DNA from: Brackiella oedipodis DSM 13743
GTDB taxonomy: Bacteria > Pseudomonadota > Gammaproteobacteria > Burkholderiales > Burkholderiaceae_B
Direction: 5' to 3'
NCBI RefSeq assembly: GCF_000621025.1
Contig: NZ_KK211205.1
Location: 1-64,000, forward strand
DNA length: 64,000 nt
Shown here in pieces: positions 33,951-43,568 of the stretch; position 1 is the stretch's first letter, and each line of letters starts with the position of its first letter. A model generated the notes under the pieces. That model worked only from the letters and a program-made list of their open reading frames with translations. It was not told the DNA's origin and made no database searches. The translations under genes and the position numbers were made by a program.

Positions 33951-36632
33951 ATGTCAAAAACACTGATTATTGCCGAGAAACCTTCCGTTGCCCTCGATAT
34001 CTCACGTGCCCTGGGTGGTTTTTCGCGTCAAGGTGATTATTTTGAAAGTGATGATTATGTCCTCTCATCGAGTGTCGGACACTTATTGACGCTAACCAAT
34101 CCAGATGATGTGACGCGCGGAAAGTGGTCTTTTAATCATTTACCAGCCATTCCTAATAAGCAATTTGACCTTAAACCCACTGACAAAAAGGGTGAGGCGC
34201 GCCTCAAAATGTTGGTCAAATTGCTCAAGCGCAAAGATGTAGACTCGGTCATTAATGCCTGTGATGCGGGGCGTGAAGGTGAGTTAATCTTCCGCTACAT
34301 CATGCAGTGGTCCAAGGTCAAAAAGCCCATCCAACGCTTGTGGTTGCAATCCATGACGCGTGATGCCATTCGCCAGGCCTTTGATCATTTGCGCGATGAC
34401 GAGCAAATGAAACCCCTAGAAGCGGCGGCACGCTCTCGCGCTGAGGCAGACTGGTTGGTAGGCATTAATGGTACGCGTGCCATGACCGCCTTCAACAGCA
34501 AAGATGGCGGCTTTTTTAAGACGCCTATCGGACGTGTACAGACCCCGACCCTAGCGATTGTTTACGAACGTGAGCAACGCATTCGTAACTTTAAGTCACG
34601 TGACTACTGGGAAGTGCATGCGCAATTTGCTTGTGCGGCTGGATTCTATGAGGGGCGCTGGTTCGATCCCGAATTCAAAAAGGATCCGCAAGACACCGAG
34701 AAAAAAGAATTTCGCCTTTGGTCCGAAAATGCAGCCAAATCTGTGCAAATTGCGGTCGAGGGCCAAGCCGGCACAGTCACAGAAGAGTCCAAACCCTCAA
34801 CACAAATGGCACCGCCTTTGTTTGATTTGACTTCTTTGCAGCGTGAGGCCAACAGTAAATTCGGCTTTAGTGCCAAAACCACTTTGGCCTTGGCTCAAGC
34901 CTTGTATGAGCGTCATAAAGTACTGACCTATCCGCGGACCGACTCCAAGCATCTGCCAGAAGACTACCTCACAGAGGTCCTCAAGACTCTCGATAATATT
35001 AGTCAAAGTAGCTCGCATCTGAATCAAGCTCACAAGACACATGCGACCAAAATCTTGGCAGAAAAATGGGTCAAACCCAACAAAAGAGTGTTTAATAACG
35101 CCAAAGTCTCAGATCACTTTGCCATCATTCCGACCTTACAAATGCCTAAGGAGTTGTCGGAAGCCGAATCTCGGATTTATGATTTGGTGGTTAAGCGTTT
35201 TATGGCGGTGTTTTTCCCGCCTGCCGAATATCGGGTAACCACTCGCATCACCTTGGTGCGAGGTCAGCATTTCAAAACCGATGGTAAAGTCTTGGTCAAA
35301 CCGGGCTGGTTAGCCATTTACGGTCGGGAAGCAACCGACTCCAAAGCTTCTACCGCCGCGACTGCCAAGAGCAAAACGGCGACATTAGTGCCTGTACAGG
35401 CCAACGAAAAAGTACAAACTGAAGCTGTGCAAATCCTTCCGTTACAAACCAAGCCACCGGCTCGTTACACGGAGGCGACCTTATTGAGTGCCATGGAAAA
35501 TGCCGGTAAGTTGGTCGATGACGATGAATTGCGCGATGCCATGAGTGAGCGCGGTTTAGGTACCCCAGCCACCCGCGCGACCATTATAGAGGGGCTGTTA
35601 AACGAGCATTATTTACGCCGCGAGGATCGTGAATTGTTACCTACCTCTAAGGCTCGCCAGCTCATGACCCTACTTAATGGCCTCAAGGTCAATGAATTGA
35701 CGTCACCTGAGCTCACCGCTGATTGGGAACAAAAGCTCAAGCAAATGGAAGAGGGCAAATTAGATCGAGACTCTTTCATGCAAGAAATTGCGCGCAACAC
35801 ACAAATTATTGTCAAACGCGCCAAAGAATATGAGCACGACACCGTGCCCGGCGATTATGCCGTCCTCAAAACCCCTTGCCCTAAATGTGGCGGTGTGGTC
35901 AAAGAAAATTACCGCCGCTATGCCTGTAGTGACTGTGATTTTTCTATTACTAAGCATCCGGGCGGGCGCACCTTCGAATTACCGGAGGTTGAGGATTTAC
36001 TCAAAGAGCATAGCTTAGGACCCTTAAATGGCTTTATTAGTAAAATGGGTCGGCCTTTTAGTGCCATCATTAAGTTAACGCCGCCTGATTACAAGCTGGA
36101 GTTCGATTTTGGTCAAGAAGAACAAGACCAAGATATTGATTTTTCGGCCCTAACACCGCTAGGTGATTGTCCAAAATGCCAGGGTAAGGTGTACGATACT
36201 GGCATGGCCTACCTATGTGATCATGCGGTAGGTGAGCAAAAAAGTTGTGACTTTCGCGTTGGCAAGGTGATTTTGCAACAAGAAGTCTCGCAAGAGCAGC
36301 TCCAAAAACTACTCAAAGAGCACAAGACAGATTTGCTCGAGGGCTTTGTGTCTAATCGTACCCATCGCAAGTTTAAAGCCTTCTTGGTGCTCGACAAAAA
36401 AGGTAAGGTCGGCTTTGAGTTCGAGGCAAAATCGGCTACCAAAGCGGCTACCAAAGCGGCTACTAAAGCGGCTACTAAAGCGGCCACCAAGAAAAACACC
36501 CAGAGTGCCACGAAAAGCACTCGTACTAAGAGCAGCACCAAAACCGCGACAAAAAGCGCCTCCAAAAGCGCTGCCAAAAGCACTAAAACGCGCAAAAGCA
36601 GCTCCAAAAAAACCAGTGAAGGTACGTCTTGA
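33951..36632 (+). CDS. topB: DNA topoisomerase III
   Basis: The 893-residue type IA topoisomerase decatenates DNA. The Toprim start is TLIIAEKPSVALDISRALGG and its acidic site is NACDAGREGELIFRY near residue 102. The catalytic tyrosine is in VLTYPRTDSKHLP near residue 326. ARYTEATLLSAMENAG near residue 504 and ERGLGTPATRATIIEGLL near residue 530 are typical. Two zinc-ribbon-like segments follow (CPKCGG near residue 643 and CPKCQG near residue 742). The last 70 residues are a basic tail of A, T, K and S built partly from ATKA repeats, like a histone H1 tail and longer than in E. coli TopB. It probably shares a transcript with hemN, 47 bases later. Confidence 0.95.
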   Translation: MSKTLIIAEKPSVALDISRALGGFSRQGDYFESDDYVLSSSVGHLLTLTNPDDVTRGKWSFNHLPAIPNKQFDLKPTDKKGEARLKMLVKLLKRKDVDSVINACDAGREGELIFRYIMQWSKVKKPIQRLWLQSMTRDAIRQAFDHLRDDEQMKPLEAAARSRAEADWLVGINGTRAMTAFNSKDGGFFKTPIGRVQTPTLAIVYEREQRIRNFKSRDYWEVHAQFACAAGFYEGRWFDPEFKKDPQDTEKKEFRLWSENAAKSVQIAVEGQAGTVTEESKPSTQMAPPLFDLTSLQREANSKFGFSAKTTLALAQALYERHKVLTYPRTDSKHLPEDYLTEVLKTLDNISQSSSHLNQAHKTHATKILAEKWVKPNKRVFNNAKVSDHFAIIPTLQMPKELSEAESRIYDLVVKRFMAVFFPPAEYRVTTRITLVRGQHFKTDGKVLVKPGWLAIYGREATDSKASTAATAKSKTATLVPVQANEKVQTEAVQILPLQTKPPARYTEATLLSAMENAGKLVDDDELRDAMSERGLGTPATRATIIEGLLNEHYLRREDRELLPTSKARQLMTLLNGLKVNELTSPELTADWEQKLKQMEEGKLDRDSFMQEIARNTQIIVKRAKEYEHDTVPGDYAVLKTPCPKCGGVVKENYRRYACSDCDFSITKHPGGRTFELPEVEDLLKEHSLGPLNGFISKMGRPFSAIIKLTPPDYKLEFDFGQEEQDQDIDFSALTPLGDCPKCQGKVYDTGMAYLCDHAVGEQKSCDFRVGKVILQQEVSQEQLQKLLKEHKTDLLEGFVSNRTHRKFKAFLVLDKKGKVGFEFEAKSATKAATKAATKAATKAATKKNTQSATKSTRTKSSTKTATKSASKSAAKSTKTRKSSSKKTSEGTS
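36432..36491 (+). repeat. 12-bp tandem repeat encoding (A/S)ATK units
   Basis: Five in-frame copies of a GCGGCTACCAAA-like unit (36432-36491) encode SATK, then AATK four times, inside the topB tail. Copy number could change by slippage without breaking the frame. Confidence 0.85.
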
Positions 36633-36679
36633 TGCTGCACGTACCTCATGCGTCATGAATGTGAAAATTAGTGAGTCTT

Positions 36680-38041
36680 ATGGATGACTTAATCAACAAA
36701 TACAATGTACCCGGTCCTCGTTACACCAGTTATCCCACAGTGCCGTATTGGGATGAGGCTAGTTTTAGTCCGCAAGCTTATTTACAGACACTACAACGTA
36801 GTTTTAATGAGTCAAATGACCGTGAGGGCATCAGTTTATATATCCATTTACCTTACTGTGAAAGCCTCTGTACGTTTTGCGCCTGTAATAAGCGCATCAC
36901 CAAAAAGCACAGTGTAGAAGGCAGTTACATCGATGCGGTCATACATGAATGGGATTTATATTTGCAGGTCTTGGGTCGCAAACCGCTGATTCGCGAGATC
37001 CATCTAGGTGGCGGTACCCCCACTTTTTTTGCGCCTGAACAACTGCGTCGCCTGCTCGAGCATATTTACGAGCATGCCTGTATTGCTGAACCTCATGCCT
37101 TCAGTTTTGAGGGCCACCCTAACAACACCACTTATGAACATATGCAAACCTTGTATGAGCTGGGGTTTAGACGGGTGAGTTTTGGCGTCCAAGACTACAA
37201 TCCAAAAGTGCAAATAGCGATTCACCGAGTGCAACCTTTTGAGCATGTTCAGCGGGTCACCGAGCAAGCGCGTGAAATCGGCTATACCAGTGTCAATCAC
37301 GACTTGGTGTTTGGCTTGCCTTTCCAGACGTGGGCTTCCATGCAAGATACCATTCGTCGCACTATCAGCCTCAAGCCGGATCGCCTCGCTTTTTATTCCT
37401 ATGCTCACGTACCTTGGCTTAAAGGCGTAGGGCAACGAGGTTTTGATGAAAAAGACTTACCGACGGGCGAAGAAAAACGTGCCCTTTATGAAAAAGGCAA
37501 ACAATTATTTTTGGATTTAGGTTATGTGGAAATCGGTATGGATCACTTTTCCTTACCTGAAGATGAGCTCTATCAATCCTTACTGAACCGCCATATCCAT
37601 CGGAATTTTATGGGCTATAGCTCTTCGTCTACTCAAGTGATGATCGGCTTAGGCGTATCTTCTATTAGTGATACTTGGTATGGCTTTGGCCAAAATGAAA
37701 AAGTCATCGAAGATTACTATGCCAAGCTTGAAGCCAATCAATTGCCTTTGGTGCGTGGTCACCTCCTGACTGCAGAGGATTTAATCATTCGTCGTCATAT
37801 TCTGAATTTAATGTGTCGTCTCGAAACTTCTTGGCAAGATCCCGCATTGCAATTTGCACAATTGCCGCAGGTCTTGAGTAGTTTACAAGAGATGCAGCAA
37901 GATGGCCTGATCAACATTACTGAGCATGCATTAAGTGTCACTGAAAAAGGTCGACCTTATGTACGTAATGTGTGTATGGCCTTTGATTTGCGCATGCTCC
38001 TTAAAAAACCTGAAACGCGTATTTTCTCTATGACGGTCTAA
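36680..38041 (+). CDS. hemN: Oxygen-independent coproporphyrinogen III oxidase
   Basis: The 453-residue radical SAM enzyme converts coproporphyrinogen III to protoporphyrinogen IX without oxygen. The N-terminal NKYNVPGPRYTSYPTVPYW block is the HemN signature. The 4Fe-4S motif is YCESLCTFCACNKR near residue 62. The SAM-binding glycine motif is HLGGGTPTFF near residue 111. SFGVQDYNPKVQIAIHR near residue 171 and VNHDLVFGLPFQT follow. The start may be ATG 36680 or the in-frame GTG three codons upstream (36671). It is closely followed by the frameshifted methyltransferase. Confidence 0.94.
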   Translation: MDDLINKYNVPGPRYTSYPTVPYWDEASFSPQAYLQTLQRSFNESNDREGISLYIHLPYCESLCTFCACNKRITKKHSVEGSYIDAVIHEWDLYLQVLGRKPLIREIHLGGGTPTFFAPEQLRRLLEHIYEHACIAEPHAFSFEGHPNNTTYEHMQTLYELGFRRVSFGVQDYNPKVQIAIHRVQPFEHVQRVTEQAREIGYTSVNHDLVFGLPFQTWASMQDTIRRTISLKPDRLAFYSYAHVPWLKGVGQRGFDEKDLPTGEEKRALYEKGKQLFLDLGYVEIGMDHFSLPEDELYQSLLNRHIHRNFMGYSSSSTQVMIGLGVSSISDTWYGFGQNEKVIEDYYAKLEANQLPLVRGHLLTAEDLIIRRHILNLMCRLETSWQDPALQFAQLPQVLSSLQEMQQDGLINITEHALSVTEKGRPYVRNVCMAFDLRMLLKKPETRIFSMTV

Positions 38042-38062
38042 GTCCCACAGTCGTCCATTGTT

Positions 38063-38888
38063 ATGAGCCTTATCCCCGAAATCAAACCTGAGCAATCGAT
38101 AGAATTACTCAAAGAACTCCATATCTTGACGCGCGACGGCAAAATCAATCAAGATACGCGTCGCAAGCTCAAGCAGGTCTATCATCTTTATCAGTTTATC
38201 GAGACTCTCATGCTCGAGGTACTCCAGCAAAAAAAATAGTATCTCCGTCGTCGATCACGGTGCGGGTAAATCGTATTTGGGTTTTATTTTGTATGATTTA
38301 TTGCTCAAAAAGTACGAGCGGGCTCATGTTTATGGCATAGAAAGTCGCGCGGATTTGGTGCAAAAATCGCAGGCGCTCGCGCAACGTCTGGGCTTTAGTC
38401 AGGGGATGACATTTTGTTCCATGACTGTCGAAGAAGCCAGGCAAGCCACACAGCTACCCAGCAAGGTCGATATGGTCACCGCCTTGCATGCCTGTAATAC
38501 CGCCACCGATGATGCGATTCGTTTTGCACTCGAGCGTAAAGCACAGTATATTGTGTTAGTACCGTGCTGCCAGGCGGAGGTAGCCGCTGAGTTGCGTCGT
38601 CAAAAAGCGCAAAGCCTGCAAACAGGCGCCCTCGCCGAATTATGGCGTCATCCTATTCACACCCGCGAGTTTGGCAGCCACATTACCAATGTGTTACGGT
38701 GTTTGTTATTAGAGTCGCATGGCTATAAGGTCACAGTCACGGAGTTAGTCGGATGGGAGCACTCCATGAAAAATGAGCTCATTATTGCCCGCAAGGTCGC
38801 TGCCTATAAGCGCAGTGCACGTGAACGGCAATTGCAGCTGCTCCAAGATTGTCAATTACAAGCCCTAAGCCATCGTTTTGTTTATTAG
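38063..38888 (+). pseudogene. SAM-dependent methyltransferase (Methyltransf_32-like), frameshifted at an A8 tract
   Basis: The gene is split. Frame one runs from ATG 38063 to TAG 38239 (58 residues; contains LHILTRDGKINQDTRRKLKQ). Frame two is open to 38888 and continues VVDHGAGKSYLGFILYDLL, the SAM-binding motif I, then TALHACNTATDDAI and the PCCQAEV block. The two join in register if one A is removed from the A8 run at 38229-38236, giving QQKNSISVVDHGAGKS. This may be an inactivating mutation, a slippery tract used for switching, or a sequencing error. The intact family is a class I methyltransferase with unknown substrate. The second part alone has no good start, only a TTG at 38277 inside motif I. 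It is 21 bases after hemN. Confidence 0.8.
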
Positions 38889-38905
38889 ATTTTTGTAGAG
38901 TGTCC

Positions 38906-39379
38906 ATGAAACTTAGTTCTTACGCCTTTTGCACCGCTTTGCTCGCCACCGCGTGTTTTCATAGTGCGGTGGCAGCGCCTTCAGACAAAGCCGTGATAAT
39001 CGATGAGATTGCGACTAGCTTTGCCTCTGTGACCCAAAAAACCGACAAAGACGCCTCCAAAACTCAAAGCGCTGCCAATATTGGCCGTTGCTTGGCCAGT
39101 CACACGCTAGATACCGTGCCGGATCAAGTTTTTGAGCAATATGATATCCACAAACAAGAGGACGCTAAGCACTTTGTCGAACCTATTGTGCAACACAAAG
39201 CAGCCATCAAAAAAGCTGTGATGCAAGACTGCTATGCAGATGCACAGACCTTCGTCAAGCTCCAAAACACCAAGTCCACCTCTAAGCAAGACGTTGAGCA
39301 GCTACTCGATAATCTTTTTGAGGGGTATTTTGCCTTCTACGAAGACAGTGCAGCTTTCTTGAAGGAGCAAGGCAAATAA
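38906..39379 (+). CDS. Secreted protein of unknown function
   Basis: The 157-residue product has a clear signal peptide of about 23 residues ending AVA before APSDK, so it is probably periplasmic. Cysteine 18 in LLATAC is a weak lipobox candidate. The mature part is mostly helical by composition, charged, and has two cysteines (GRCLASH and MQDCYAD) that could form a disulfide. ATG 38906 was chosen because the longer frame from 38849 lies inside the methyltransferase. A terminator lies about 90 bases downstream. The family is not recognised. Confidence 0.75.
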   Translation: MKLSSYAFCTALLATACFHSAVAAPSDKAVIIDEIATSFASVTQKTDKDASKTQSAANIGRCLASHTLDTVPDQVFEQYDIHKQEDAKHFVEPIVQHKAAIKKAVMQDCYADAQTFVKLQNTKSTSKQDVEQLLDNLFEGYFAFYEDSAAFLKEQGK

Positions 39380-39466
39380 GCGTTAGTCGACCTCTACAGC
39401 GCCATGATCGCTGGCGACCGTCTATAGCTTTGTCTCTTTATAACTGCTAATATATACAGTATTTGT

Positions 39467-39491
39467 GAGCCAATCATGATTGGCTCTTTTT
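39467..39491 (+). terminator. Terminator upstream of rmuC
   Basis: The perfect palindrome GAGCCAATCATGATTGGCTC (39467-39486) is followed by T5. It ends the transcript of the secreted-protein gene only 14 bases before the rmuC start. Confidence 0.85.
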
Positions 39492-39504
39492 GTAGGAAAA
39501 ACAC

Positions 39505-40905
39505 ATGGACGTATTGCATCAAGTGTTGCCAATACCGTTGTGGGCGTGTGCGCTAGGGCTTTTGCTAGTCGTCGTATTGCTTGCTTTGTATCTCAAAGCT
39601 TTGTTGACAAGTAAGTTAGCACTTAATCGCAGTGATGATGCCTACCAACAACTCCAGCAACTTGAACAGGAAGCTCAGACGCTGCAACAAGATCTACAAG
39701 ACCTCAGCGAGGAGAAGTTACAACTTGCTCAGCGTCTAGCGGCCACTTATACAGAGCTCAATTTAGTGCGACGTCAGCAAGACCAAGAAGAACAAATCGA
39801 AGCGCGACGGCAAGAAGCCTTGATGCAGCAATTTAAGTATGTCTCTGAGCAAATGTTTCAGCAACAAAGCCAATCCTTGGTGACACAAAATAAGCATTCG
39901 CTCGATACCGTGATGCAACCTTTTAGAGAACGCCTAGAGAGCTTTCAAAATCGCATCAACCAAATTCATCACCAAAGCGTGCAAGACAATACCGTGCTGC
40001 AATCGCAAATCCAGCAAGTCATGCAAATGGGGTTAAGTATGAGTCAAGAGGCGCAGCATTTGTCGCAAGCCCTCAAAGGTAACAAAAAAATCCTGGGTAA
40101 TTGGGGCGAGATGCAGCTGGAACTGGCCATGCAGCAAGCAGGTCTACAAAAAGATCGCCATTACTTTACGCAGCGTAGTTTCACAACGCCGAGCGGTCAG
40201 CGGTTGATACCTGATGCGGTCATTGCCTTGCCTGATCATAAGCATCTGGTGGTCGATAGTAAGGTCTCCTTAAACGACTATCAACAAGCCACGAGCTGTA
40301 GCGAAGCTGAGCAAAGCCATTATTTGCAAAGACATCTTAAAGCCGTTAAACATCATATTGATGATTTAAGTGCCAAAAACTACAGCAACCTACCTGGACT
40401 CAATAGTCCAGGTTTTGTCTTCATGTTTATGCCCATAGAATCGGCCTATATTCAAACACTCAAAACTGACGAGACCATTTTTCAATACGCCTATAGCAAA
40501 AACATTGTGTTAGCGTCGCCAAGTACACTCATTCCGATGCTCAAAACCATTGGCTTTTTGTGGATGATGGAAAATAGCAATCAGCAGGTCTTGCAATTAG
40601 GTCATAAAGCCGCCGATTTATACAATCAAGTGGTTACTGTGGCGGAGTACCTGGAGAAATTGGGCGGCAGCTTTAATACCACGGCGAAGCAATTTAATCA
40701 GATTGTGCGGGCTTTTTCAGGGCAACGCGGCTTAATCAATAAGGTGGCGAGCTTCAAAGAACTGAGTGCAAAAGCCGTGAAACAAATGCCAGAGTTACAC
40801 GAGTCAGAAGCGTATTTTAAAGTGGAGCCGACTTCAGCCAAGCCAGCAAATTACAGCAAGGCGCCACAAAATACCCCTGAGGGCCAAGTGACACAGGTAG
40901 AATAA
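39505..40905 (+). CDS. rmuC: DNA recombination protein RmuC
   Basis: The 466-residue protein is membrane-anchored at the N-terminus (helix about residues 12-35) and then forms a long coiled coil (about 40-200) rich in Q, E and L. The nuclease-like RmuC domain follows, with GNWGEMQLELAMQQAGL near residue 198, LIPDAVIALPDHKHLVVDSKVSLNDY near residue 235, and FMFMPIESAYIQTL near residue 310. The family limits inversions and DNA rearrangement at repeats. The start has TAGGAA upstream. Confidence 0.93.
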   Translation: MDVLHQVLPIPLWACALGLLLVVVLLALYLKALLTSKLALNRSDDAYQQLQQLEQEAQTLQQDLQDLSEEKLQLAQRLAATYTELNLVRRQQDQEEQIEARRQEALMQQFKYVSEQMFQQQSQSLVTQNKHSLDTVMQPFRERLESFQNRINQIHHQSVQDNTVLQSQIQQVMQMGLSMSQEAQHLSQALKGNKKILGNWGEMQLELAMQQAGLQKDRHYFTQRSFTTPSGQRLIPDAVIALPDHKHLVVDSKVSLNDYQQATSCSEAEQSHYLQRHLKAVKHHIDDLSAKNYSNLPGLNSPGFVFMFMPIESAYIQTLKTDETIFQYAYSKNIVLASPSTLIPMLKTIGFLWMMENSNQQVLQLGHKAADLYNQVVTVAEYLEKLGGSFNTTAKQFNQIVRAFSGQRGLINKVASFKELSAKAVKQMPELHESEAYFKVEPTSAKPANYSKAPQNTPEGQVTQVE

Positions 40906-40965
40906 TGGCTTTTGTATTATTTATTGGGCGAGAGTCAGTGAGCGCGACGTCGTTTTGTCATAACA

Positions 40966-42189
40966 ATGAAGAATAAGCAAGCTTCGGTTTTTGGTGGTGC
41001 CTGCATTATTGCTGGCGTCTGTGTGGGCGCGGGTATGTTGGGTCTCCCCACCGTGGGGGCGGGACCTTGGATTTTTTATGCTTGCGCCATTATCACGGTT
41101 TGCATGATTTTTATGACCTTGTCGGGCTGTTTGTTATTAGACGTTTACAAGCATTACGACTATGCCGTTTCTTACAACACGGTGACTCAAGATCTGCTTG
41201 GCAAAAGCGCCAGTGTTATCAATAATCTATCGGTGTATTTTGTGGGGGCGATTTTGCTTTATGCATACACCAGTAGTTTGGGTTCGAGCTTGGCTGAGCC
41301 TCTGCATTTGACGCCGCGCTTAGCTTCCGTGGTTAGTGTTGTGCTGTGTTCGGCGGTGGTCTGGTGGTCGACCCGAGCGGTGGATCGCGTCTCTGTCTTA
41401 CTCATCATACTCATGGTGCTGACATTTATCTTTAGTGTCAGTGGTCTTTTGGGGCATATGCAATGGCATATCCTCGCAGATAGTTATGCTTTGATCGATG
41501 CCCACTATAGCAAATATGCCTTAGCGCTATTGCCCGTGTCTTTAACCTCGTTTGGTTATCACCATTCTGTGACCTCATTGCGCTTATATTATCGCGATGA
41601 ACGCAAAGCCAAATGGGCGATTGCGGGCGGCACGACGATTGCTCTGACGCTGTATCTGGTGTGGATGATCGGGGTGTTTGGTAATTTGCCACGCCATGAA
41701 TTTGCCTCTGTGATTGCCGCCAATGGTGAAGTCAAGGTCTTAATCGAAAAAATTGGTGCTTCGCTGGCCTCGGAATCGGTACGCATGAGCTTGCAAGCCT
41801 TTTCTTTGGCAGCCATTATTTCATCCTTTATTGGTGTCGGCTTGGGCGTTTTTGATTATTTGGCCGATTTATTCAAGATCGACACCACGCAGCGCAAGGG
41901 ACGTAGTCAGGTTTGGGCCTTGACCTTTATTTTGCCTTTAGTATTTTCTTTAGTGGCGCCATTTGGTTTTGTGCAGGCGATTGCCTTTGCTGGGGTGGCC
42001 TGCACCATTTGGACCTGCATCACCCCCGCACTATTACACCTTAAATTACGGCGCCGCTCGCTTAAGCGGCCAACCTCTAGTAGCCGTCTGCCCTTACTAC
42101 TCAGCTGGGGACTCCTGTTTGTAGGTCTTCTTACACTCTTGGTTCAGGGCCTGTACGAGTGCCAGCTCTTGCCTGTTTTTAGAGGTTAG
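40966..42189 (+). CDS. Aromatic amino acid permease (HAAAP family; Mtr/TyrP-like)
   Basis: The 407-residue inner-membrane protein has 11 hydrophobic segments and imports tryptophan or tyrosine with protons. The N-terminal motif GGACIIAGVCVGAGMLGLP is the family hallmark. SFGYHHSVTSLRLYY near residue 193 matches the conserved SFGFHGNIPSL region of Mtr and TyrP. The choice between tryptophan and tyrosine cannot be made here. No terminator is obvious between it and the convergent MATE gene, 5 bases away. Confidence 0.9.
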   Translation: MKNKQASVFGGACIIAGVCVGAGMLGLPTVGAGPWIFYACAIITVCMIFMTLSGCLLLDVYKHYDYAVSYNTVTQDLLGKSASVINNLSVYFVGAILLYAYTSSLGSSLAEPLHLTPRLASVVSVVLCSAVVWWSTRAVDRVSVLLIILMVLTFIFSVSGLLGHMQWHILADSYALIDAHYSKYALALLPVSLTSFGYHHSVTSLRLYYRDERKAKWAIAGGTTIALTLYLVWMIGVFGNLPRHEFASVIAANGEVKVLIEKIGASLASESVRMSLQAFSLAAIISSFIGVGLGVFDYLADLFKIDTTQRKGRSQVWALTFILPLVFSLVAPFGFVQAIAFAGVACTIWTCITPALLHLKLRRRSLKRPTSSSRLPLLLSWGLLFVGLLTLLVQGLYECQLLPVFRG

Positions 42190-42194
42190 GTCAG

Positions 42195-43568
42195 TTATTG
42201 GTTCGGCGCTTTTGATTTAGTGCTGATTTGTTGTTGTAGTTTGGGCAAATAAAAGATCAACACAATCGCACGCATAATCACGTAGGCAATTAAGGCCGCC
42301 CACAACCCCGTATTGCCAAAATCATCTAACCACCACAAACTTAGAAGAATCAATGACACAAAAGCAATGACGGTAGAGTTCCGCATGGCCTTAGAGTAGG
42401 TAACGCCAATAAACACTCCATCCAATAAAAAGGCGCCAAACGAGAAGAAAATATAAAGGCAGGCGAGCCACGCATAGGTATGTGCCAAGCGTTGTAAGTC
42501 GCTGTCTTCGGTAAGCCATTGAATGATTTGCTCAGATCCCAAATAAATCCCCAAGGCCAAAATGGCGGCAGCGATGAGGGATAATATGGCGGAGGCTTTG
42601 ACCTCTTGCTTAAAGCGCGGCGCATCGCCAGCCCCAAACGCGTGACCCACGCGCATTTCGGCCACATTCGCAAAACCATCCAAGAAAAAAGCCGCTAGCG
42701 CCACAAATTGTAGGAGGATATGATTGGCGGCTAAGACATCATCGCCTAATTGTGCGCCTTGGCGCGCAAACCAGGCAAAGCCAGCAGTCAGTGCCAGCGT
42801 GCGAATCATAATATCGCGATTGACATGAAACATCTGCAACAACTTGTCGCGTTGGCAAACACGAGACCATAATTGCCGCAGGTGAAGCCAAGGTGCGCTT
42901 ACGCCAAGGTGCCTAAATAATACGACCAAGCCGCAAAGCAACATAAAGTATTGCGCCAATACCGTGCCCAGTGCAATGCCTTTTACGCCCATTTGTAAGC
43001 CCCAGACTAGACTCACATTGAGAATGATATTTAGGGCATTCAATAAGATTTGAAACCACATAATACTACGGCTTTGACTCAACCCAATCAGACTGCCTAA
43101 TACCACGTAGATCATGAGACTGGCGGGCGCGTCCCAAATACGGACATAAAAGTAATCGAGCATTTTGTCATTAACCGTATCGCTGGCTGACAAAAACTGC
43201 ATAGCGATATAGACAATCGGCGTTTGTAACAACAAAAGAACCAGACCGATAAGGGCCGCTAGTAGTAAAGCGCGATAAATCACCGCCAGTAATTCGTCAC
43301 GCTGGCGCGCCCCTTTGGCCTGTGCCACAAAGCCAGTGGTGGCCATACGCAAAAAACCAAAACTCCAATACACAAAATTAAAAATTAAGGCAGCTAGGGC
43401 AATCGCAGCTAAATCTTGGGGTGTGCCATTATGACCGATGACGGCTGTGTCTGCTAAGCCTAATAGGGGGACAGTGGCATTGGCCAAAATAATCGGGATC
43501 GCCAGCCAAATGAGTTGTTTATAAAGTTGCCACTGTGACGGCGCAGGAGCGTGATGAGACGAGGCCAT
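42195..43568 (-). CDS. MATE family efflux transporter (DinF-like)
   Basis: The 457-residue protein has 12 hydrophobic segments in two pseudo-symmetrical halves and exports drugs or metabolites using sodium or protons. The N-terminal half has IPIILANATVPLLGLADTAVIG near residue 22 and FLRMATTGFVAQAKGA near residue 72, which fit the DinF branch. The matching second-half segment is FFLDGFANVAEMRVGHAFGAG near residue 293. No lexA or SOS box was noted. The substrate is unknown. Confidence 0.9.
   Translation of the reverse strand: MASSHHAPAPSQWQLYKQLIWLAIPIILANATVPLLGLADTAVIGHNGTPQDLAAIALAALIFNFVYWSFGFLRMATTGFVAQAKGARQRDELLAVIYRALLLAALIGLVLLLLQTPIVYIAMQFLSASDTVNDKMLDYFYVRIWDAPASLMIYVVLGSLIGLSQSRSIMWFQILLNALNIILNVSLVWGLQMGVKGIALGTVLAQYFMLLCGLVVLFRHLGVSAPWLHLRQLWSRVCQRDKLLQMFHVNRDIMIRTLALTAGFAWFARQGAQLGDDVLAANHILLQFVALAAFFLDGFANVAEMRVGHAFGAGDAPRFKQEVKASAILSLIAAAILALGIYLGSEQIIQWLTEDSDLQRLAHTYAWLACLYIFFSFGAFLLDGVFIGVTYSKAMRNSTVIAFVSLILLSLWWLDDFGNTGLWAALIAYVIMRAIVLIFYLPKLQQQISTKSKAPNQ

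Noticed and set aside
38229..38240. Programmed -1 ribosomal frameshift at A AAA AAA in the methyltransferase gene
   Set aside because: The sequence looks like a -1 slippery site, but the family frame is reached only by +1 (or -2), so a classical -1 event would give the wrong frame.
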